47,056 nt of DNA from Pyrrhoderma lamaoense (taxonomy: Eukaryota > Basidiomycota > Agaricomycetes > Hymenochaetales > Hymenochaetaceae): positions 1-47,056 of the forward strand of contig NBAZ01000053.1 of the NCBI GenBank assembly GCA_002794735.1, written 5' to 3'. The notes below the pieces were generated by a model. The model searched no databases. It had not been told where the DNA came from and was given only the letters and a program-made list of their open reading frames with translations. The position numbers were made by a program, and so were the translations under genes. Of this stretch, positions 43,163 to 47,056 are shown one piece after another; the first letter of the stretch is position 1, and the number at the start of each line of letters is the position of its first letter.

Positions 43163-43977
43163 AGCGACTCGGAGTCAAAAGCGCATTCTCCACAGCATAC
43201 CACCCCCAAACAGACGGACAAACAGAAAGGGTCAATCAGGTGCTAGAACAATACTTACGTGCATACATAGACAAACGGCAAGAAAAATGGGCTTCATTAC
43301 TTGCAATGGCAGAGTTTGCGTACAACAATTGGGAACATAGTGCTACGAAAGAGTCACCATTTTATCTAAACTACGGCTTTAACCCAGAATTCCAAATCCT
43401 AGAACGACCTCGATCCAATTTACCAACAGTAGAACAACGGTTGGAAGAGTTAGTTCAAGCACGAAAGGAGGCTCAGGCAGCATTGGAAGTAGCAGCACGA
43501 CGAATGAAACAACAGTATGACCAACATGTCGCCCAAACACCCCCATTTACAATAGGCGACCTAGTCTGGCTTGACGCAAGCAACATACACTTAACAGGGA
43601 CTCGTAAACTTAACCCTAAACGCTTGGGCCCATACAAAATAATAGAAAAAATCAACGATCTAGCATACAAACTACAGCTGCCAGAATCTATGCATATCCA
43701 TCCAGTCTTCCACGCCTCACTACTGTACCCAGTCCACAAAGACACAATAGAAGGCCGCATACCACCAGAACCAGAACCAGTAGAAATCGAAGGAGAGGAA
43801 GAGTACGAGGTTGAAAAAATTTTGGACGTAAAGAAAGTAGGCCGTCAACTACAATACCTGGTCAAATGGAAAGGCTGGGGGGAGGAAAGCAACTCTTGGG
43901 AACCAAAAGCCAACCTCAAAAATGCCCCACTAGCAATCCAAGATTTTTACGAGCAGTATCCACAAGCTCTTCGCTGA
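43156..43977 (+). pseudogene. pol C-terminal part: integrase end and chromodomain, separated by deletion/frameshift
   Basis: Continues integrase after the break in another frame: LLERLGVKSAFSTAYHPQTD then GQTERVNQVLEQYL (with the catalytic Glu), FAYNNWEHSATKESPFYLNY, and a GPFxV-like domain TRKLNPKRLGPYKIIEKIND with SMHIHPVFHASLLYPV. It ends in a chromodomain: YEVEKILDVKKVGRQLQYLV, KWKGWGEESNSWEPKANL. The chromodomain would direct integration toward modified histones or host factors. Between the second Asp and the Glu about ten codons are missing relative to the usual D-35-E spacing, with a shift of frame. The stop is TGA at 43975-43977. Confidence 0.9.
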
Positions 43978-43996
43978 TCCAGGAGAATCAGCCATA

Positions 43997-44008
43997 GCAG
44001 AGGGGTGA
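43997..44008 (+). promoter_or_regulatory. Polypurine tract before the 3' LTR
   Basis: A purine-rich run (AGCAGAGGGGTGA with one C and one T) lies directly against the TGTTACG start of the 3' LTR, the position where plus-strand synthesis starts in LTR elements. Confidence 0.65.
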
Positions 44009-44496
44009 TGTTACGAACTAAAGGACATTTTCTTAATTTCCCTAAGTCCATTATTGACTCATGTTGACGCGTTGTTGACGTGTTATTTGTTTCATCTTTT
44101 ATCTTATTTGTTGTGACTCAGTTTGTATGACTCATTCTCACACGACTCACTTCGTTACCTGACTCACATTCTGATTTATCGTCCATGACTCATTGCTTAT
44201 TAATGTTTGTTCCCACTAGTATATAAACCCGGCAATCTGCGAGAGAACTCCCCACACACTTCATTCTTTGACCGTCACCACCATAAAGTTAACCTCTTGT
44301 AGAGTTCTCTCGCAGGTAAGCATATTGTACTAAGTAGCACTTAATATAACTAACTTGTAGAGTTCTCTCGCAGTGAGACAACCGCTACTAAGTCAACTAG
44401 TGGTCTTGAGCGTCATACTTAGAACTGTGCATATCTATTGTTATCGTTGCCACGTCACGCGTGCATAGGGCTTGCCTGATCTCTGCGACCGTAACA
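44009..44496 (+). repeat. 3' LTR of the young element
   Basis: 488 bp, the same sequence as 38266-38753 as far as I can read, including the TATA box, the self-primer sequence, the 20-bp repeats and the intron-like segment. It is followed by target duplication copy CTTTC. Confidence 0.96.
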
Positions 44497-45903
44497 CTTT
44501 CACTACGTTACAATCTTGGAGATAAAAAGGAAAGAAAAGGTCTGGGGTCAAGTCAGGATTGTTGTCTTAACAAATATGGAGCATACTGGACACCAGCACG
44601 ATGAACAGTGCAGCAGTAGTGTGGTTCACTATCAAGTGGTACCACAGGACCCCCCAGAATGAGGAATACTCTTACTCCGTCAGCTACCAAGGAAAGTCTA
44701 CGATCACCTCAAGTTAATTGATGTGCCTGGATACATACGATGGGGTATCACCAATACTTCAATGCAGAACAGCGTGTGGCCTGTTGGGTCGGGATAGATC
44801 ATACAGGGTCTTTGTGGAGCGAACGCACAACACGCTTTAGCCACAATTGAGGCTATCTAGGGTTCAGGACAGTGAACCCTAACTCAGGGACAGGAGACTG
44901 GGAATCTCTCTAGATCGGATCTAAGGGTCTCAGGGTCTCAGGGAGTAATGCGATCGTACAGACAAGTGGAGCAGGGATGAGAAGGGTTCAGACATGTGTT
45001 GGATACACAGGGTCTTCAGGGACTTGTGGAGCAAGGGCCCTTAAGGTTATGGTTAGGATAAAGAAATACCTATGGCATAATGGGTGTTGATGAAGGCTAT
45101 AAAAGCAGGACTTTTGGACATCGTAGAGTAGATTGTTCAGACTTACTTATAGCCATCATCTGGTAATAAGTTTTTAACTACACTTAAAGTACAATACCTG
45201 CGCTCAGTCAAGATTGTCGTTAGCTGGCAAAGGTGTTGCTTTGAGGGTATCTGTATTGTGGTAGATCATCTAGCTTTCTCTAACATCATTACTTGTTCTC
45301 TATCACTGTACAGTGAGGAGACTACTTCTATACTCTCCAAGAAGGACTACGTTATCGTACTACGAGTTATTGCATTGGCATTGTTTAGGTTGAATCAATA
45401 CCTTGGTTGACACCTCGCGTGATTACTTCTTTGTCACAATCTACTTGTAGTGTCCTCGGCACTTGGCATGACGACTTCGAGACCCCCTACCTTGAAGAAG
45501 CACCAACTGCTCGTTAGCTTTAACCGGACTAGGTGTCTATTTAGTCTGATCAACTACTCAGTACACTGCTAGCCCACCCTTTTTGGCGAAAGGATTAGAG
45601 TTGCTTTATCTGGGTTATCGAGCCTCTATTACTAAGGTTGTAGATCGTGCTGATCCCTTAGTTTTAAGGAAACCGTAACAGTCACCACCATAAAGTTAAC
45701 CTCTTGTAGAGTTCTCTTGCAATTAAGCATATTATACTAAGTAGCACTTAATATAACTAATTTGTAGAGTTCTCTCGCAGTGAGACAACTGCTACTAAGT
45801 CAACTAGTGGTCTTGAGCGTCATACACAGAACTATGTGAATCTATTGTTATCATTGCCACATCATACATGCATACTGCTTGCCTGATCACTGCGACCGTA
45901 ATA

Positions 45904-47056
45904 GTCAGACAATCACAGAGTGATTCAGTTTATGATGACTAATCCAACATAGGATTATTAAGCATTTAAATATGGTAATATTTTTTCACAGTTGCACACA
46001 AAAGATTTAGAATAATTAATTAATGTTAGCAAAGATCATATAAGGCCAATAATAGTCAAAAATGATTAATTTAGCAAAAAATAGTAAACACACAACAACA
46101 TTGTATTAACCCTTAAAAAGGGACCAAAACTGGCAAAAACCACATAGTGAGATCATAACACCAATAACAGTAAAAAACATTATATAACACCATTAGTAAA
46201 AAAATAGTATACAAAACCAATAAAAATAAAAAAAAAACAGTACATAATGTTAATAATAACAATTATATCAAAACATCAAAAATTAAAAACACATCATAAC
46301 ACCATTAAAAACAAACAAAAATATTTAATATTAGAATAAATAACAGATATTAAATAATACCAAATATTAATAAAAAAAAATATTAATGTTTAGAAAAGTT
46401 GTATATTATTATAAATAATAAAAGAAATAAAAAAGAAATATTATTTAATAATTCAAAAAAAAACATAATATTACAATAAAGATTATATAATATTATATTA
46501 AAACAAGTTATATAATGTTTTTAAATATAAATGCAGCATAATGATAGCAAAAACCATATAAAGCATATTACATAACATTAAAAAAATTAACACAGCATAA
46601 TATTAATAATAACAAAATGAAGTTACACTAGAAATAAATTACAAAATGATTAAAGATAAAAAAAAATAAATGATGTTAAATAATAAGAAAATAATAAAAT
46701 TATAAAAATAAATTATATTATTAAAAAAAGGTTTGTATTACCAATAATAAAAAAATGTTTAATAATACCCATAATAACAAAAAATGGTAATAATATAAAT
46801 AATAGTAAAAAAACATAATAAAAATTATATAATATTGATTATTATTGAAATAAATGTTATAAGATAGAAAATAAGTAAAAAATAAAAAAAATAAATTGAG
46901 AAGTATAATAAATAAATTAAAATAAAAAATTAGATATTGTAAATAATAAAAAAAATATTACACATTACATAATCATATATTAATTATGTAGTAGATTTAA
47001 AAATAAGCACAGTATGAGAATAATAATAACAAAAATCATATAAAGCATGTTTTATA
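45904..47056. repeat. Extremely A-rich AT tract with degenerate repeated words
   Basis: After the solo LTR duplication the sequence changes sharply to A/T, with A far above T on the + strand. Words such as AACACCATTA, AACCATATAAAGCAT and ATCATATAAAGCAT recur with divergence (for example near 46546-46570 and 47029-47050). No open frame or RNA gene is visible. It could be a satellite-like array, a heavily mutated repeat, or part of a centromere- or telomere-proximal AT block. Confidence 0.6.

Larger units (their letters stand above)
38266..44496 (+). mobile_element. Young full-length Ty3 chromovirus (Tf1/Tf2-like) LTR retrotransposon, 6,231 bp
   Basis: Bounded by 488-bp LTRs at 38266-38753 and 44009-44496 that I read as identical, and by the target duplication CTTTC (38261-38265 and 44497-44501). 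It encodes a microprotein, gag, and pol (protease, RT, RNase H, integrase, chromodomain). It has an 11-nt self-primer match and a purine tract before the 3' LTR. Identical LTRs imply recent insertion. Integrase carries a deletion, so this copy is not autonomous. It sits inside the middle element, which in turn sits inside a solo LTR of this element's own family. Confidence 0.96.
37890..44662 (+). pseudogene. Open frame of the middle element, split by the young retrotransposon
   Basis: Reading 37890-38265 and then 44502-44662 (dropping the insert and one duplication copy) leaves 178 open codons in one frame, ended by TGA at 44660. Pieces include VRGWIESRQKSETRTLPNPT, ERVPWYQTRVGCINCKKTYS, a Val/Thr-rich stretch to EFPHWEQDVWTF, then ILEIKRKEKVWGQVRIVV and a Cys/His-containing tail. 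There is no ATG before 38162. No family is recognised. The continuity of the frame across the insertion suggests it was coding before the hit. Confidence 0.5.
37716..45680. mobile_element. Middle-layer LTR-type element (1,729 bp net), inserted in the old solo LTR
   Basis: It starts TGTTATGG and ends CCGTAACA, matching the terminal five bases of the young LTR family. The target duplication is GTCAC at 37711-37715 and 45681-45685. Without its own insertion (38266-44501) it is 1,729 bp. I find no internal direct repeat of its ends, so it is best read as a large solo LTR or a small non-autonomous element. A TATAAAAG box lies at 45098-45105. A 178-codon open frame crosses the site of the young insertion. 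Confidence 0.8.
37446..45903 (+). mobile_element. Old solo LTR (488 bp) split by a nested insertion
   Basis: The left piece (37446-37715) and right piece (45681-45903) together make a 488-bp LTR: after subtracting the 7,965-bp insert and one 5-bp duplication the length is exactly that of the young LTRs. It starts TGTTACGAAC and ends CCGTAATA. It is bounded by the target duplication GTCAG at 37441-37445 and 45904-45908. It differs from the young LTRs mainly at CpG sites (CACGTCACGCGTG reads CACATCATACATG). This is the oldest layer of the nest. Confidence 0.93.

Noticed and set aside
1..47056. tRNA, rRNA or CRISPR features
   Set aside because: I searched by eye for TTCGAAT-type T-loops, rRNA core motifs and regularly spaced repeats and found no supportable case; short hits such as GGTTCGAAAA near 8726 have no cloverleaf.

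Overview
The window is nuclear DNA of a filamentous basidiomycete, most likely an Agaricomycete. Genes carry many short introns of about 50-95 bp with GT(A/G)NGT donors and CTAA/CTAAC branch points. The gene content fits: a Pcl-type cyclin, a PNGase A-like glycoamidase, a CBM1-tagged rhamnogalacturonan acetylesterase, JmjC-like relics and a Tf1/Tf2-like chromodomain Ty3 element. A Rhizoctonia-like relative is possible, but I cannot prove genus from sequence alone.

Layout. 1-1233 (-): a frame-broken SLC35/GDP-sugar-type transporter. 1.2-7.0 kb: gene-poor, simple-sequence-rich. 7018-8530 (-): a Pcl/Pho80-type cyclin. 8.6-17.06 kb: a long gene-free stretch apart from one orphan exon-like frame at 15.1-15.3 kb. 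17141-20342 (+): an intact six-exon C1-tetrahydrofolate synthase with a possible mitochondrial alternative start. 20810-23157 (-): an intact ten-exon PNGase A-like secreted enzyme. 24378-25668 (+): a secreted CBM1 plus CE12/SGNH esterase whose 3' end runs into a dispersed repeat. 26925-27760 (-): an Impact/UPF0029-domain protein. 28109-28339 (-): a possible small secreted protein.

28.8-36.1 kb is a graveyard of duplicated, decayed coiled-coil and JmjC-like sequence. It has partial JmjC C-termini in triplicate, two coiled-coil copies sharing stop codons, and a ~1.5-kb tandem pair. 36.1-37.1 kb (-) is a concentrative nucleoside transporter pseudogene.

37.4-45.9 kb is a three-level nest of LTR elements, each layer bounded by its own 5-bp target duplication. 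A 488-bp solo LTR (duplication GTCAG) is split by a 1,729-bp TG...CA element (GTCAC). That element is in turn split by a young 6,231-bp chromovirus (CTTTC) of the same family as the outer solo LTR. The young element shows an 11-nt self-primer match of the Tf1 type, a well-formed 58-bp intron inside the LTR, an unlisted 57-codon transmembrane microprotein just before gag, gag and pol in different frames, a C-terminal chromodomain, and a disabling deletion in the integrase core. The last 1.1 kb is extremely A-rich, AT-only-like sequence.

The intact genes work independently: one-carbon metabolism, glycoprotein deglycosylation and pectin side-chain deacetylation. There is no operon-like or cluster logic here. 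The most unusual material is in the retroelement and the decayed repeat field. All family names are from pattern recognition of conserved motifs; no database search was run.
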